50,650 nucleotides of DNA from a virus, in IMG/VR virus record IMGVR_UViG_3300040811_000707, positions 1-50,650 of that record; one strand, written 5' to 3'. Below, in pieces: positions 17,965 through 26,025 of the stretch; positions within the stretch are counted from its first letter, which is position 1, and each line of letters begins with the position of its first letter. The translations under genes were made by a program, and so were the position numbers. The notes below the pieces were generated by a model that did not search any database, was not told the DNA's origin, and saw only the letters and a list, made by a program, of their open reading frames with translations.

Positions 17965-18366
17965 ATGTTAGACGCACTAATAGGACCTGTTACTGGGTTG
18001 CTCGACAAGTTCATCCCAGATGCGGATGAGCGCAACCGACTCGCACATGAGATCGCCACCATGTCTGAGCGCCATGCACACGAGTTGGCAAAAGGGCAGC
18101 TGGAGGTCAACAAGACAGAAGCGGCGCATAAGTCCCTGTTTGTGGCTGGGTGGCGTCCTTTCGTGGGCTGGACATGTGGTTTGGCGCTATTTTGGCACTT
18201 TCTGGGGCTACCAGTGGTGCTGTTCTGGACAGCCTACACGGGTGCAGAGGTCCCAGAATTGCCTGTTTTCGACATGCAGAGCCTTATGACTGTGCTGCTT
18301 GGCATGCTGGGTTTGGGTGGGCTTCGTACCTACGAGAAGATGAAGGGAGTTCAAAGAGAGAAATGA
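17965..18366 (+). CDS. Holin, GTA 3TM type
   Basis: 133 residues, Shine-Dalgarno AGGAGA. The N-terminal amphipathic part (LDKFIPDADERNRLAHEIAT) and helix with KGQLEVNKTEAAHKSLFVAGWRPFVGW are hallmarks of the holin family with three transmembrane segments described from gene transfer agents; hydrophobic segments lie at ~58-82 and ~95-118. It permeabilises the inner membrane at a set time to release the endolysin. It heads a three-gene lysis cassette with ATGA/TGATG overlaps. Confidence 0.85.
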   Translation: MLDALIGPVTGLLDKFIPDADERNRLAHEIATMSERHAHELAKGQLEVNKTEAAHKSLFVAGWRPFVGWTCGLALFWHFLGLPVVLFWTAYTGAEVPELPVFDMQSLMTVLLGMLGLGGLRTYEKMKGVQREK

Positions 18367-18557
18367 CACCGGAGCAGCTAAACGCGTGGCGGATTATCCC
18401 CCGCATTTTGATGTTCGCGATGATTGCGATGACCTACAGGACAGTAGAGTGGTTTATGACCTTGCCTGATCCCAACCCAGAGCAGGCTGCGTTGGTATCG
18501 GTTATGACGGGTGCGCTGACTGGCGCATTCGGGCTTTTCCTGGGGAAGAAAGAGTGA
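18363..18557 (+). CDS. Small two-helix membrane protein of the lysis cassette
   Basis: 64 residues starting at an ATGA overlap with the holin stop. Two hydrophobic helices (~11-31, IIPRILMFAMIAMTY; ~42-61, ALVSVMTGALTGAFGLFLG) are joined by a short loop (PDPNPEQ). It ends in GKKE. Placement between holin and endolysin suggests a second holin, antiholin or spanin-like helper. No lipobox is present, so it is not a typical o-spanin. Confidence 0.7.
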   Translation: MTPEQLNAWRIIPRILMFAMIAMTYRTVEWFMTLPDPNPEQAALVSVMTGALTGAFGLFLGKKE

Positions 18558-18901
18558 TGTACAAGTACTTCGATACTAAAGAGTTCGATTGCCAAGAGAC
18601 AGGCGAAAACAACATGCTGCCTGAGTTCATCCACAGCCTTGATGAACTTCGCGAAAAGTGCGGTTTTCCGTTCACTATAACGTCTGGATATCGCTCAGTA
18701 AGACACAGCATCGAAGCTGCTAAGCAAGCGCCCGGTACTCACGCCCAGGGAATTGCTGCAGACATTGCCATTTCTACGGGTTCGCAGAGACGGGCAATTG
18801 TAAAGCATGCATTAGAGCTGGGTTTTGGTGGTATTGGAATCGCTAAAACCTTCGTTCATGTGGACATACGGACCCAAGAACCCGTGATTTGGGCTTACTA
18901 A
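18557..18901 (+). CDS. Endolysin, peptidase M15 (D,D- or L,D-peptidase)
   Basis: 114 residues from ATG 18557 (TGATG overlap). It carries the M15A zinc-site pattern: GYRS, THAQGIAADI (His and Asp ligands) and FVHVDI (His ligand and catalytic region). The family cleaves peptide cross-links of peptidoglycan; this short single-domain form is common in Gram-negative phages and needs the holin for export. The N-terminus (YFDTKEFDCQETGENNM) is the usual M15A start. All expected metal ligands are present. Confidence 0.88.
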   Translation: MYKYFDTKEFDCQETGENNMLPEFIHSLDELREKCGFPFTITSGYRSVRHSIEAAKQAPGTHAQGIAADIAISTGSQRRAIVKHALELGFGGIGIAKTFVHVDIRTQEPVIWAY

Positions 18902-18906
18902 GAACT

Positions 18907-18926
18907 ATTAGTAGTGGTAATATAAT
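18907..18926 (+). promoter_or_regulatory. Possible promoter with imperfect ATTAG palindrome
   Basis: A perfect TATAAT (18921-18926) lies 18 bases before the next gene. It is overlapped by ATTAG-TAGTG-GTAAT (18907-18921), a 9-of-10 match to the dispersed ATTAG-N5-CTAAT palindrome. No good -35 box is seen 16-18 bases upstream. If real, this would be a separate promoter for the fibre block that the palindrome-binding factor can block. Confidence 0.35.
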
Positions 18927-18943
18927 GGTGCAGAGGAATAACT

Positions 18944-19318
18944 ATGGCTTACTCGGACACGCTTAATTTAGTGGTTGGGGATACCTTGCCCGAGCTCACT
19001 ATTACCCTAAAAGATAGCAACAAAGCTGCTATCGGCAGCACCTTGGACGAGACAAATAGCGACACCTGGCGACCAATTAACTTGACTGGATCAACTGTAC
19101 GTCTGCGTATCCGTCAGCTTGGCGAGACTACAGTAAAAGCCACTCTTACCTGCACGGTTACAGAGCCTACAAACGGCAAGGTAACTACTGATTTTCCAAC
19201 AGGAACTCTTGATACGGCAGGAGTTTTTGAGGGCGAAGTCGAAATAACAAATTCTTCTGGCGGAATACAAACCGTCAACGACCTTATCAAGTTCAAGGTC
19301 CGAGACGATTTTGACTAA
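18944..19318 (+). CDS. Baseplate-upper-protein-like (BppU N-terminal type) protein
   Basis: 124 residues, Shine-Dalgarno AGAGGAA. It is a beta-rich single domain: LNLVVGDTLPELTITLKD, then TGSTVRLRIRQ, KATLTCTVTEPTNGKVTTDF and FEGEVEITNSSGGIQTV. This strand order and the opening (GDTxPxLxxxLxD) match the N-terminal domain of BppU-type baseplate or fibre-linking proteins. It probably connects fibres to the tail. First gene of the fibre block. Confidence 0.65.
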   Translation: MAYSDTLNLVVGDTLPELTITLKDSNKAAIGSTLDETNSDTWRPINLTGSTVRLRIRQLGETTVKATLTCTVTEPTNGKVTTDFPTGTLDTAGVFEGEVEITNSSGGIQTVNDLIKFKVRDDFD

Positions 19319-20352
19319 TGATTAGGCTATTTCTCTCATACCAGCTGCCTCGGGCAAGCGTCGCTACAGATGTAGTGAAGCTCCGATTTTCTGTTGAGTA
19401 TGAGAATGCCAAGCTTGTAGACGTAGCGCTGGACCCATCCTCTCTGAACAGATACTTCAGGGATGATGCAGTGTCCATGCTGGAAAGCTTGGCTCTAGTA
19501 TTTGGTAAGTCAGCCTCTGATTCATATTCCTTGTCTGAAGACCACTCATTCTCTCTGCAAAAGACAGCGGCAGATGGTATTTCCGTTTCAGAAAGCTTTG
19601 CTATAGCGGTTGACTACCAAAGATCATTTGCTGACCAAGCATCGGTCACGGAGGTTTCTTCGTTTTCTTTTGATATGGCCGAGTCAGATCAGGTTTCCAC
19701 CTCTGACGCCCAAGCATTGTCAGTAGAAAAACCGCAATCAGATGCCTTTTCGATCTCAGAGGATCTAAATACTCAGTTTGGCAAGGGTCTTACAGAGTCT
19801 ATACCTGTTGCCGAGTCATTGTCCTATTCATTTTCTACCAGTTTTTCAGAGTCCGCTTCGGTTCAGGACTCGCCTGCGATTGGAACTACTCTGCCGCAAA
19901 GCGACGGCATATCAGTATCTGAGGTTTACTCGCCCGATTATGGAAAGGGCTTGTCTGAAATCCTCTCGATGTCTGAGTCATTGTCCCGAGTTGTCCAGTT
20001 CAACAGGACATTCTCTGATGTTTTTGTTCTGGATGACCTTGCACAAATCGGAGATTTTGCAAAGCAGTCTGTCCTAGACAAAGAAAACGTAGCCACCATG
20101 TCAGAAGACCTCGCTTATGCGGCGTCCAAGGCGGTGGCTGACACGCTGTCCATGCAGGAGTCGCTAGCAAAGCAATTTGCTATGTCTTTTGCAGAGACAA
20201 CAGGGGTCTCGGATTCGGACGTTATGGAGTTTGGCAAGAACAACTCCGAAAGCGTCACGATGTCTGAAGTGGCCTCTGTTTTAAACACCGAATATCGCGG
20301 GAAAAGTATTTTTAACACGGGCGCTATAAACGCCTTTGCTTTTAACGAGTAG
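19318..20352 (+). CDS. Ser/Glu-repeat fibre-like protein
   Basis: 344 residues. After a ~60-residue N-terminal domain it is built of about a dozen imperfect ~20-23-residue repeats of the form D-x-x-S-Φ-S-E-x-Φ-S/A (for example ADGISVSESFAI, SDAFSISEDLN, SESVTMSEV). Such acidic SE-rich repeat proteins occur in marine phage tail blocks and presumably form a long beta or mixed solenoid. Start ATG overlaps the previous TAA; the Shine-Dalgarno is weak, suggesting coupling. Function is probably part of the fibre, unproven. Confidence 0.6.
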   Translation: MIRLFLSYQLPRASVATDVVKLRFSVEYENAKLVDVALDPSSLNRYFRDDAVSMLESLALVFGKSASDSYSLSEDHSFSLQKTAADGISVSESFAIAVDYQRSFADQASVTEVSSFSFDMAESDQVSTSDAQALSVEKPQSDAFSISEDLNTQFGKGLTESIPVAESLSYSFSTSFSESASVQDSPAIGTTLPQSDGISVSEVYSPDYGKGLSEILSMSESLSRVVQFNRTFSDVFVLDDLAQIGDFAKQSVLDKENVATMSEDLAYAASKAVADTLSMQESLAKQFAMSFAETTGVSDSDVMEFGKNNSESVTMSEVASVLNTEYRGKSIFNTGAINAFAFNE

Positions 20353-20363
20353 GAGAAATACTC

Positions 20364-20795
20364 ATGTTGCAAGAAAACTTGAAGCTCACAGGCAAGCTCT
20401 CTATTGCCATCAATGATGAGGTAGTTAAAGAGGTAGACAACCTTGTTGTTTCAGACGGCAAAGATTTTGTCGCGTCTCGCATGGAAGGCACTACTGACGC
20501 AGTGATGTCTCACATGGCTATCGGTACTGGCAGCACCGCTGCTGCGGCTGGTGACAGCGCTCTTGGTAGCGAGGTTGCTCGAGTTGCCCTTACTAGCACT
20601 ACGGTTAGCTCAAACACTGTCACTTATGTGGCTACGTTTGCTGCTGGCACTCCAGCCTCTGCTGCTGCAGTGACCGAAGCTGGCCTGCTGAACGCATCTT
20701 CCGCTGGGACCATGCTTTGCCGCACCGTCTTTGATGTGGTCAACAAGGGAACCGCCGACAGCATGACAATTACGTGGACTGTCACCGTTTCCTAA
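20364..20795 (+). CDS. Small fibre/tail structural protein
   Basis: 143 residues, Shine-Dalgarno AGGAG. Opens LKLTGKLSIAINDEVVKEV, followed by VSDGKDFVASRM, MSHMAIGTGS and a Ser/Thr/Ala-rich beta-strand series. The blocks GKDFVASRM and MAIGTGxTAAA are recurrent in small phage tail proteins of unknown exact role. Likely a virion component given its place between fibre genes. Confidence 0.6.
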   Translation: MLQENLKLTGKLSIAINDEVVKEVDNLVVSDGKDFVASRMEGTTDAVMSHMAIGTGSTAAAAGDSALGSEVARVALTSTTVSSNTVTYVATFAAGTPASAAAVTEAGLLNASSAGTMLCRTVFDVVNKGTADSMTITWTVTVS

Positions 20796-20807
20796 AAGGA
20801 GCTTTTC

Positions 20808-21167
20808 ATGGCGGTTAAGTTCAGCAACAACGTCAAGACGGAGCTTTCGTCTGGGATCACAAGTTCAGCGACTAGCATAACGGTTGTCGATGCGTCTGAC
20901 TTTCCGGTTTTATCGGGGAGTGATTACACGCTGGCAACCGTTATCGATCTCGATGACATAAACGTGCTGGAGGTGGTGAAGGTTACTGCCATCTCAAGCA
21001 ATACGCTTACTGTCGTCAGAGCGCAAGAGGGTACGACCGCTAGGGCTTTTGATTCTGGGGATAGGGTAGAGCTTCGCTTTACTTCCGGCCTTCTTGAGAC
21101 GGCGCTGGACGATACAGCCTCATTAGCGTCAGCCGACGCGACGGCACTGGCAATCGCACTAGGATAA
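20808..21167 (+). CDS. Small beta-rich tail protein
   Basis: 119 residues, Shine-Dalgarno AAGGAG. The core SSATSITVVDASDFPVL, then INVLEVVKVTAISSNTLTVV and RAQEGTTARAFDSGDRVELR is a frequent phage tail domain in which a sheet presents the RAQEGT and F-x-x-GD-x-V loops. The C-terminal ~25 residues are a simple Ala/Ser/Asp helix. Structural role in the tail or fibre attachment is likely. Confidence 0.65.
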   Translation: MAVKFSNNVKTELSSGITSSATSITVVDASDFPVLSGSDYTLATVIDLDDINVLEVVKVTAISSNTLTVVRAQEGTTARAFDSGDRVELRFTSGLLETALDDTASLASADATALAIALG

Positions 21168-21170
21168 GTT

Positions 21171-21503
21171 ATGGCAAATACCTTCAAAAATGCGGCTCTG
21201 TCGGATGTCAACAACGCCGCTTACGACACGCTCTACACAGCACCGGCATCGACTACTACGGTGGTTCTTGGCTTGGCTCTTGCCAACAAGACCTCACAGG
21301 CGGTTACGGTCAAGGTGCAGTTTACGGATAGCTCTGCGTCTACTACGCACCAGCTATTGGATGACGTTGCTATTCCATCTGATACGACCTTGGAAACCCT
21401 GTCGGGCCAGAAGTACATTTTGGAGACGGGCGATTCGCTCAAGGTTCAGTCTGGAACAGCATCGGCTCTTGATGTTGTTCTTGGTGTAATGGAGATCACC
21501 TAA
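21171..21503 (+). CDS. Small tail/fibre accessory protein
   Basis: 110 residues, Shine-Dalgarno AGGA. It is beta-rich: VVLGLALANKTSQAVTVKVQ, TTHQLLDDVAIPSDTTLE, KYILETGDSLKVQSG. The pattern of strands resembles small virion proteins that cap or decorate fibres. Its stop overlaps the start of the first S74 fibre. No specific function can be assigned. Confidence 0.6.
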   Translation: MANTFKNAALSDVNNAAYDTLYTAPASTTTVVLGLALANKTSQAVTVKVQFTDSSASTTHQLLDDVAIPSDTTLETLSGQKYILETGDSLKVQSGTASALDVVLGVMEIT

Positions 21504-22795
21504 TGCCATTTCTCGGGAAAGTACCCTCACAGATTGTAGATTCAGATGTAGACATTGATGGCGGCACTATTGATGGGGCCACCATTGGTTCGATAACCGC
21601 TGGCGCGGGTACGTTTACCAACCTGTCTGCAACGGGGACGATTACTTTCCCTGATGATGGTATTTCGGGTGATGACATTAACGGTGGGACGATTAGCAAC
21701 TTTACGTCTACCGGAATAGACGATAACGCTACAAGCACTGCAATTACGATTGATTCTAGCCAGAATGTTGGTATTGGCACTAGTAGTCCGTCTACACCCC
21801 TTGCTAATGTTTCTGGGTCTGCAACTGGGTTGACTGTTGAAGGCGCTGTTCCAACCATAGCAATTAAAGATACATCAGCAGCAGACGATGTTGGCTACCT
21901 CTATCAAAACGCTAACGACCTTAATATCCTTAACTACGCTGGCGGTTCCACTATATTTAGTTATGGTTCTAGCTATACAGAAGCCATGCGCCTAGACTCT
22001 AGCGGCAACGTTGGTATTGGTACTGCGAGTCCTAGTGGCGTATTAGCCGTAACAGATGGAGCAAACGGCCTTATTGTTGGTCAGTCAGGGGAAAACTTTT
22101 ACTCTGGTAATACACACAGATTCTTTTCCCAAAACTATACAACTGAGCATATGCACATAAACTCCAGCGGCAACTTGCTGGTTGGGACTACTTCATCTTC
22201 AGGAAAAATTAGTGTAAATAACGGCGGCAGTGGTACTGGGTTTTATGTTCTTCAAGATAGCTCTGGAACCAACTTTACTCCTGTGTTAATTCATAACGAT
22301 TATATTACTGGCGGAAATACAGGAACCTTGATTAGTTTTGAGCGCGGTGATGGCGTAGCAGTAGGTAGCATTCGCGCTACAACTTCAACTACCTCTTACG
22401 TCACATCATCAGACTACCGCCTCAAAGAAAACGTAGTAGACCTTGATAACGGCATTGATCGTCTCAAGCAAATCCCTGTACACCGCTTTAACTTCATAGT
22501 TGATCCAGACACCACTGTAGACGGCTTTATTGCACACGAAGTTCAAGACGTTATTCCAGAGGCGATTACAGGAACTAAGGACGGCATGACGACTGAGGAG
22601 TATGAAGTATCTCCTGCGGTCTTAGATGAAGAAGGCAATGTCGTTACTGATGCAGTTATGGGTACTCGCGAAGTTCCAGAGTATCAAGGCATAGATCAGT
22701 CTAAGCTAGTGCCTCTCCTGACTGCGGCTCTACAAGAAGCTGTAGCAAAGATTGAAGATTTAGAAAGCCGTCTGTCGGCACTGGAGGCTAATTAA
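21503..22795 (+). CDS. Tail fibre 1 with S74 intramolecular chaperone
   Basis: 430 residues. The body carries the repeats LDSSGNVGIGTASPS and INSSGNLLVGTT, typical of fibres that end in an S74 chaperone. The chaperone starts near residue 302 with SSDYRLKENV; the Ser and Lys of S-D-x-R-x-K are the self-cleavage residues, and VDGFIAHEVQDVIPEAI follows. The domain helps the trimer fold and then cuts itself off. The C-terminus is a coiled coil (AVAKIEDLESRLSALEAN). It shares the STGIDDNATSTAITI module with the next two genes. Likely a receptor-binding fibre. Confidence 0.82.
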   Translation: MPFLGKVPSQIVDSDVDIDGGTIDGATIGSITAGAGTFTNLSATGTITFPDDGISGDDINGGTISNFTSTGIDDNATSTAITIDSSQNVGIGTSSPSTPLANVSGSATGLTVEGAVPTIAIKDTSAADDVGYLYQNANDLNILNYAGGSTIFSYGSSYTEAMRLDSSGNVGIGTASPSGVLAVTDGANGLIVGQSGENFYSGNTHRFFSQNYTTEHMHINSSGNLLVGTTSSSGKISVNNGGSGTGFYVLQDSSGTNFTPVLIHNDYITGGNTGTLISFERGDGVAVGSIRATTSTTSYVTSSDYRLKENVVDLDNGIDRLKQIPVHRFNFIVDPDTTVDGFIAHEVQDVIPEAITGTKDGMTTEEYEVSPAVLDEEGNVVTDAVMGTREVPEYQGIDQSKLVPLLTAALQEAVAKIEDLESRLSALEAN

Positions 22796-24372
22796 TGCCA
22801 TTCATCGGTAAACTCCCAGACGTAGGTGCATTTCGGCTGATTGACAGTATTACTACGTCAGCCACGGACACTTATGCGCTACAGGTAGAAGGGCTTTCTT
22901 ACTTCCCTTCATCTGCTCGCAATCTAATCGTCTCACTTAACGGTGTTACTCAGGCTCCAGAGTCTGCCTATACGGTATCAGGCTCTAACATTATCTTTGA
23001 CTCTGCGCTGACGGCTAGTGATGTTATCGACTATATCTTGGTCATAGGTGAGTCGGTTGATATTGGTACGCCATCTGACAATACGGTAGGCAATGCACAG
23101 CTTAAATCTGATCTGGATTTTTCTGGTAAGACTTTAACTTTTTCCGCCGATCAAATTTCTGGTGACGCGATCAATGGCGGGACTATCTCTAGCTTTGCGT
23201 CTACGGGTATTGACGATAATGCTACGTCTACTGCTGTCACGATTGATGCGTCAGAGAATGTTGGTATTGGCACGGATAGTCCTAGTGCAGCTTTAAATGT
23301 TTCATCAACAGTTAATCCTACTTTTAGGCTAGACAACCCTTCTGGCTCAGCTAGATTTAATATGTACGACACCGCAACTTTTGTTGGGCAAATTTCAGGG
23401 TCTACAGGCTTAGGTTTAGAAATATCGGCAGTAGGTGCTAGAAACATTATAGGGTACACCAATGGCTCAGAACGTATGCGCATCACCTCCAGCGGCAACA
23501 TCAGCACCACGGAGCGTCTACGCATAGGCACAGGTTCTAGCGACACCCGAATCACTCTAAACAATGAAGGCACTGAGCAAACGAACAACAGTAACTACAT
23601 CCGAGGCGTGAATGGATCATTGCTATACAACTCAGCTTACAGTCCCCATAAGTGGGAAATAGCTGGCTCGGAGAAGATGCGCCTAGACGCCAGCGGCAAC
23701 TTGCTGGTTGGAAAGACCGCCAGCAACTTTGGCACAGCAGGTGTTCAGTTGCAATCTAATGGTGAGTTATATGTCACTAGGTCAGGAGGAGCGCCAGTAT
23801 CTTTAAATAGATTAAGCTCTGATGGCGGGATTTTATTTTTTGCCAAAGACGGCACCACTGTGGGGAGTATTGGTAGTCGATCAGGTGTTGCTCTTACAGT
23901 TAATAGTCAATCTGGTGATGGGTTTTTAGCATATGGAGGAAGTAATCAGTACGGTTGGAGTAATAATTACTTTTATCCAGCAATAGATAACGCAAGAGAT
24001 TTGGGTTTATCTAGCTTTCGCTTCGACGATATCTATGCCACCAACGGCACTATCCAAACCTCTGACGTTAACGAGAAGCAAGACATTGAAGCCCTGTCAG
24101 AAGCGGAGACTCGCGTTGCTGTAGCGGCTAAAGGACTCTTGCGTAAGTTCCGCTGGAAGTCTGCTGTTGAAGAAAAAGGTGATGACGCTCGTGTTCACTT
24201 TGGCGTCATTGCACAAGACCTACAGGCGGCGTTTGAGGCTGAAGGCTTAGACGCAGGTGACTACGGTATGTTTATCCACAGCACTTGGACAGACGAAGAA
24301 ACTGGTGAAGAGCGTAGCCGCATGGGTGTACGTTACTCAGAGCTACTCGCGTTTATCATCGCGGCGATTTAA
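22795..24372 (+). CDS. Tail fibre 2 with S74 intramolecular chaperone
   Basis: 525 residues, overlapping the previous stop, Shine-Dalgarno GGAGG. The N-terminal ~95 residues (TTSATDTYALQVEGLSYFPS and LIVSLNGVTQAPESAYTVSG) form a common phage tail-attachment domain. The middle has the shared STGIDDNATSTAVTI module and SGNxxVG repeats, and from ~420 TSDVNEKQDI begins the S74 chaperone with FGVIAQDLQAAFEAEG. The Arg in SDxRxK is Asn-Glu here but Ser and Lys remain. Two tandem S74 fibres suggest a branched or alternative receptor-binding system. Confidence 0.82.
   Translation: MPFIGKLPDVGAFRLIDSITTSATDTYALQVEGLSYFPSSARNLIVSLNGVTQAPESAYTVSGSNIIFDSALTASDVIDYILVIGESVDIGTPSDNTVGNAQLKSDLDFSGKTLTFSADQISGDAINGGTISSFASTGIDDNATSTAVTIDASENVGIGTDSPSAALNVSSTVNPTFRLDNPSGSARFNMYDTATFVGQISGSTGLGLEISAVGARNIIGYTNGSERMRITSSGNISTTERLRIGTGSSDTRITLNNEGTEQTNNSNYIRGVNGSLLYNSAYSPHKWEIAGSEKMRLDASGNLLVGKTASNFGTAGVQLQSNGELYVTRSGGAPVSLNRLSSDGGILFFAKDGTTVGSIGSRSGVALTVNSQSGDGFLAYGGSNQYGWSNNYFYPAIDNARDLGLSSFRFDDIYATNGTIQTSDVNEKQDIEALSEAETRVAVAAKGLLRKFRWKSAVEEKGDDARVHFGVIAQDLQAAFEAEGLDAGDYGMFIHSTWTDEETGEERSRMGVRYSELLAFIIAAI
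23190..23234 (+). repeat. Fibre-module direct repeat, copy 1
   Basis: This 45-base stretch in fibre gene 2 matches 24461-24505 in fibre gene 3 with two differences; the last 35 bases are identical. It encodes the TGIDDNATSTA module, present in a more diverged form near 21705-21745 in fibre gene 1. Also, 22165-22185 and 23691-23711 are identical (21 bases). These are likely sites of module shuffling by homologous recombination. Confidence 0.8.
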
Positions 24373-24383
24373 AGGAAACCTAA

Positions 24384-25172
24384 ATGGCAATTACAAAGCT
24401 CAACAGCCTAGCGATTCCAGACGATACGATTGTCGAGGCTGATCTGTCGTATCCGCTGACTAGCTTTAGCTCTACGGGTATTGACGATAATGCTACGTCT
24501 ACTGCGATTACGATTAGTAGCTCCGGTCATTTAGACTTAGCCGCTAGCTCAAAAATTCACACAACCGCAGGCATACATACCGACTCTGATACAGAACAGT
24601 TATTTTTAACCAATAACGACAATGAGGCTTCTACTGGGGTTTCGATAGTCGAGTGGGGTTATCAACACGCAAGTACGAGCTTTCAAGGAGACATTCATTA
24701 TATTGTTGATTCAAGAGGTGCTAGTGGTAAGCACAGGTTTTATGAATATAGCGGCTCTAGCTGGACTAATCTTGTCAGCATAGATGGCTCTGGGGTTACA
24801 TTTGATAATGGCGGCAACTACTTAGACGATTACGAGGAAGGGACTTGGACGCCAACGGATAATAGCGGCGCGGGTTTAAGTTTTAATGTTTTTTGTAGTG
24901 GCTATACAAAAATTGGAAGAACAGTACATATAAATTTAGAAATGACTTTTCCAATAACTTCAAACACAAATTTTATACAAATTACTTTGCCATTCACCTC
25001 AAACTTCTTCTTTAGGTCTGGCGTTGGCGCGTTCACAAATAGAGGTAGTGCTACTAATTGGTATGTATCGGGATCAACATATTTTGTGTTGTATGACTCG
25101 AGTGGAATTGTACTAAGAAATTCAGACATGAGTGGAAAATACATAATTGTTTCAGCAACATATTATGTTTAG
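24384..25172 (+). CDS. Tail fibre 3 / receptor-binding-like protein
   Basis: 262 residues, Shine-Dalgarno AAAGGAAA. Residues ~28-45 repeat the STGIDDNATSTAITI module of the two preceding fibres. The second half begins at YLDDYEEGTWTPTDNSGAG (~150), a widespread phage domain that follows fibre stems, then a beta sandwich (YTKIGRTVHINLEMTFP, FIQITLPFTSN). It lacks an S74 domain. Base composition from ~24860 on is more A/T-rich than the neighbours, suggesting recent exchange of the tip. Confidence 0.7.
   Translation: MAITKLNSLAIPDDTIVEADLSYPLTSFSSTGIDDNATSTAITISSSGHLDLAASSKIHTTAGIHTDSDTEQLFLTNNDNEASTGVSIVEWGYQHASTSFQGDIHYIVDSRGASGKHRFYEYSGSSWTNLVSIDGSGVTFDNGGNYLDDYEEGTWTPTDNSGAGLSFNVFCSGYTKIGRTVHINLEMTFPITSNTNFIQITLPFTSNFFFRSGVGAFTNRGSATNWYVSGSTYFVLYDSSGIVLRNSDMSGKYIIVSATYYV
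24461..24505 (+). repeat. Fibre-module direct repeat, copy 2
   Basis: Partner of 23190-23234; 43 of 45 bases match, with a terminal 35-base identical run. It marks the point where fibre genes 2 and 3 share a stem module and could recombine. Confidence 0.8.
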
Positions 25173-25239
25173 GTTTTTATTTATGTTTTAACCCAATTAG
25201 CCCCAGTGGATTCTGAGGCTGGACTAAAGGAAAAGTAAC

Positions 25240-25533
25240 ATGGCGTTAACAGAAAGAACAGAAGCAGACAAAATCGAGATCGTAGGCCCGTTCCGCGCAG
25301 TACAGGTGCGTACCGCTACAGTCATTGAGCGTGATGGCGAAGAGCTTACCCGTTCGTTTCACCGTCACGTTATCCAAGCGGGTGACGATTACTCCGCAGA
25401 GGATGCGGAGGTTCAAGCGGTTTGCTCCGCAGTGCATACCGCAGAACTGATCGCCGCTTATCAGGCGCATCTGGAGTCTATGCAGCCAGAAGCACCGGCT
25501 GAGGAGCCAGTTGCGGAGCCAGCACAGCCCTAA
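25240..25533 (+). CDS. Conserved small protein, unknown
   Basis: 97 residues, Shine-Dalgarno AAAGGAAA. Starts MALTERTEADKIEIVGPFRA and continues VQVRTATVIERDGEELTRSFHRHVI (in two blocks), giving a short beta region, then a helix (EVQAVCSAVHTAELIAAYQA) and an acidic Pro/Ala/Glu tail (APAEEPVAEPAQP). Proteins of this pattern are common after fibre genes in marine phages and have no known role; a fibre tip or attachment accessory is possible. Confidence 0.6.
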   Translation: MALTERTEADKIEIVGPFRAVQVRTATVIERDGEELTRSFHRHVIQAGDDYSAEDAEVQAVCSAVHTAELIAAYQAHLESMQPEAPAEEPVAEPAQP

Positions 25534-25567
25534 GAAGCGCCGTGGTAGGTTTCCATAAAAAGTGTTA

Positions 25568-25592
25568 CTCCGTGATAGCGGAGCCTATTTTT
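25568..25592 (+). terminator. Weak intrinsic terminator
   Basis: CTCCG/CGGAG (25568-25572 with 25579-25583, 6-base loop) is followed by CCTATTTTTG. The stem is only 5 bp, so efficiency is probably low. A run of A before the stem may make it act in both directions. It separates the fibre genes from the unit that starts at 25630. Confidence 0.5.
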
Positions 25593-25602
25593 GTAAGGTA
25601 AA

Positions 25603-25617
25603 ATTAGCGTAACTAAT
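25603..25617 (+). promoter_or_regulatory. ATTAG-N5-CTAAT palindrome, copy A
   Basis: Sequence ATTAG CGTAA CTAAT, 12 bases before ATG 25630 and directly before its Shine-Dalgarno GGAGGT. It is the only perfect copy in the rightward late region. A -10-like TAAAAT overlaps its left edge (25600-25605). Candidate operator for the phage repressor or an RNA hairpin. Confidence 0.7.
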
Positions 25618-25629
25618 ACAGGAGGTATT

Positions 25630-25869
25630 ATGACTCAGGACACGATCAATATCGACGGCGAAGAGCACAAACTGGATGACCTGTCAGACGAGGTCAAGGG
25701 AATGATTGAGTTGTACTTACAGGCTCGGCAGGACAGCGAAAAGTACAGGAAAAAGGCGTCGATTCATGAGTTTGCCGCCGTGAATTTCGCCAACATGATT
25801 TCACAAAAGGTGAATGGTAATGGACGACCAGAAGTACTGGGAAGCAATCAACCGGATCATGACTCATGA
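25630..25869 (+). CDS. DUF6447-like small protein
   Basis: 79 residues, strong Shine-Dalgarno (AGGAGGT). The opening INIDGEEHKLDDLSDEVKGMI matches, from memory, the DUF6447 pattern (short beta hairpin IxIDGxxYxLDDLS followed by a helix). Such proteins often lie in phage tail regions and lack known function. It follows an operator-like palindrome and so may head a separately controlled unit with the next three genes. It overlaps the next gene by 50 bases. Confidence 0.6.
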   Translation: MTQDTINIDGEEHKLDDLSDEVKGMIELYLQARQDSEKYRKKASIHEFAAVNFANMISQKVNGNGRPEVLGSNQPDHDS

Positions 25870-26020
25870 GGCGATGTGTGAAGAGCGGTCTAAGACCATC
25901 TTCAACCGCCTAGAGAACATTGAGAGCCAGTTGGCAGGCATAAACAAGAACATGTTCTTTCTTGGTATCACACTCATTAGTGGTATGGCTGGCGTCATTT
26001 TTACTCTTCTTACTAGGTAA
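25820..26020 (+). CDS. XhlA-like membrane protein
   Basis: 66 residues from ATG 25820 (another ATG at 25814 lies too close to the AAGG ribosome site). A helical, coiled-coil-like N-terminal half (SKTIFNRLENIESQLAGINK) precedes a C-terminal transmembrane segment (FFLGITLISGMAGVIFTLL). This is the layout of haemolysin XhlA-type proteins, often holin partners, though here it is remote from the lysis cassette. A virion or superinfection role is an alternative. Confidence 0.6.
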   Translation: MDDQKYWEAINRIMTHEAMCEERSKTIFNRLENIESQLAGINKNMFFLGITLISGMAGVIFTLLTR

Positions 26021-26025
26021 GTGGT

